Shown here: positions 4,832 to 5,584 of the stretch, one piece after another
Numbering within the stretch: position 1 is the first letter of the stretch
Layout: every line of letters begins with the position of its first letter
Origin: Clostridia bacterium
GTDB lineage: Bacteria > Bacillota > Clostridia > DUPQ01
Direction: 5' to 3'
DNA: 5,584 nt
Assembly (NCBI GenBank): GCA_028690885.1
Contig: JAQVAJ010000119.1
Location: forward strand, 1 to 5,584
The notes under the pieces: model-generated
The model's database searches: none
What the model saw: only the letters and a program-made list of their open reading frames with translations
What the model was told of the DNA's origin: nothing
Position numbers and translations under genes: made by a program

Positions 4832-5584
4832 TTACTTTACCTGAACAGTCCATCCGAAAGTGTCTTCAATTTTACCATATTGCATACCTGTTAATGTGTC
4901 ATAAAGTTTTTGAGATATTTGTCCAATCTTATTATCATTGATTACATATTTAGTATCTTTATAAATAAGTTCACCGACAGGTGATATAACTGCTGCAGTA
5001 CCTGTTCCAAAACATTCTTGTAATTTTCCTTTTTCAAGAGCTGAAACAACATCATCAATTGATATTAACTTTTCCTCAACTTCAAAACCTAAAGATTTTG
5101 CTATTTCAAGAGTGCTTTTCCTTGTAATGCCTGGCAATATGCTTCCAGACAGTTTTGGAGTGATAATTTTGTTGTCGATTACAAAGAACACATTCATTGC
5201 TCCGACTTCTTCAATATATTTGCCTTCATGGGCATCTAACCACAAAGTCTGAATACAGTTCAATTTTTCAGCTTTTTGCTGAGCAATAAGGCTTGCAGCA
5301 TAATTTCCCATAGTTTTTACATGGCCCATACCACCTTTTGATGCTCTTTTGTAGAAATCTTCAACATAAATGCTGGTCGGATTAAGTCCTGAGGGGTAAT
5401 ATGGTCCGACAGGACTTAGTATAATCATGAAAAGATAAGAATGTGAAGGATGCACACCTAAGAAAGGATCTGTAGATATTATAAAAGGTCGTATGTATAG
5501 AGAGGTTCCTTTAGATGAAGGAACCCAGTCAATATCGGTTTTAACAAGTTTGATTATTCCTTCAACTACATCTATCTCATCAAT
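4832..5584 (-). CDS. ilvE: Branched-chain amino acid aminotransferase, class IV PLP enzyme, C-terminal 250 residues (5' end outside window)
   Basis: Cytoplasmic enzyme that interconverts leucine, isoleucine and valine with their 2-oxo acids, using glutamate/2-oxoglutarate as partner. The frame is open to the right edge, so about the first 90-110 residues of a usual 340-360 are missing; the GTG at 5455 is internal, because conserved sequence continues upstream of it. Residues are numbered from the window edge: WVPSSKGTSLYIRPF (20-34) is the substrate-side motif, Lys90 in GHVKTMGNYAASL is the probable PLP Schiff-base lysine, and Glu126 in IEEVGAMN should contact the PLP ring nitrogen. LPGITRKSTLEIA (150-162) and FGTGTAAVISPVG (192-204) complete the cofactor site. 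The form is the longer, eukaryote-like BCAT rather than the E. coli IlvE type. The redox CXXC of mitochondrial BCAT is absent (AVIS at the equivalent site). The gene converges on the lipoprotein gene and shares its terminator; the promoter lies outside the window. Confidence 0.93.
   Translation of the reverse strand: MDEIDVVEGIIKLVKTDIDWVPSSKGTSLYIRPFIISTDPFLGVHPSHSYLFMIILSPVGPYYPSGLNPTSIYVEDFYKRASKGGMGHVKTMGNYAASLIAQQKAEKLNCIQTLWLDAHEGKYIEEVGAMNVFFVIDNKIITPKLSGSILPGITRKSTLEIAKSLGFEVEEKLISIDDVVSALEKGKLQECFGTGTAAVISPVGELIYKDTKYVINDNKIGQISQKLYDTLTGMQYGKIEDTFGWTVQVK

Noticed and set aside
4832..5455. GTG at 5455 as the start of the aminotransferase
   Set aside because: Conserved BCAT sequence (WVPSSKGTSLYIRPF) is encoded upstream in the same frame, so the gene runs off the right edge.

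Overview
The window is AT-rich, densely packed, ordinary-looking chromosomal DNA. It most likely comes from a low-GC Gram-positive anaerobe of the class Clostridia. The grounds are strong AGGAG-type ribosome binding sites, a TTG start, an ECF-type QueT transporter, a pyrophosphate-dependent phosphofructokinase paired with a Giardia-type class II aldolase, and a lipoprotein related to trigger factor. I cannot name the genus from the sequence alone.

Layout, left to right. (1) 2-307 (+) is the C-terminal part of QueT, the queuosine-precursor ECF transporter subunit, cut by the window edge. It overlaps by 4 bases a small three-helix membrane protein of unknown function (304-573, +). (2) A sigma-A-like promoter (587-615) precedes a two-gene glycolytic operon: PPi-dependent 6-phosphofructokinase (648-1898) and class II fructose-bisphosphate aldolase (1911-2849), with 12 bases between them. 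An intrinsic terminator at 2942-2970 closes it. (3) A second unit begins at a probable promoter near 2980-3008. It holds the ribosome-assembly GTPase YsxC/EngB (TTG start, 3028-3648) and an exported trigger-factor-like FKBP prolyl isomerase lipoprotein (3670-4722). (4) On the minus strand, 5584-4832 is the C-terminal 250 residues of a class IV branched-chain amino acid aminotransferase, whose start lies beyond the right edge. The two convergent units share a perfectly palindromic, probably bidirectional terminator at 4793-4812.

Functionally, the phosphofructokinase makes fructose 1,6-bisphosphate using pyrophosphate, and the aldolase splits it into triose phosphates, so the pair encodes two consecutive glycolytic steps. 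The other genes are housekeeping functions: tRNA-modification precursor uptake, 50S ribosome assembly, envelope protein folding and branched-chain amino acid metabolism. I see no mobile element, CRISPR array, RNA gene or defence system, and no clear sign of an undescribed system. The points most worth a second look are the tyrosine-rich, internally repeated C-terminal half of the trigger-factor-like lipoprotein and the small membrane protein translationally coupled to queT.
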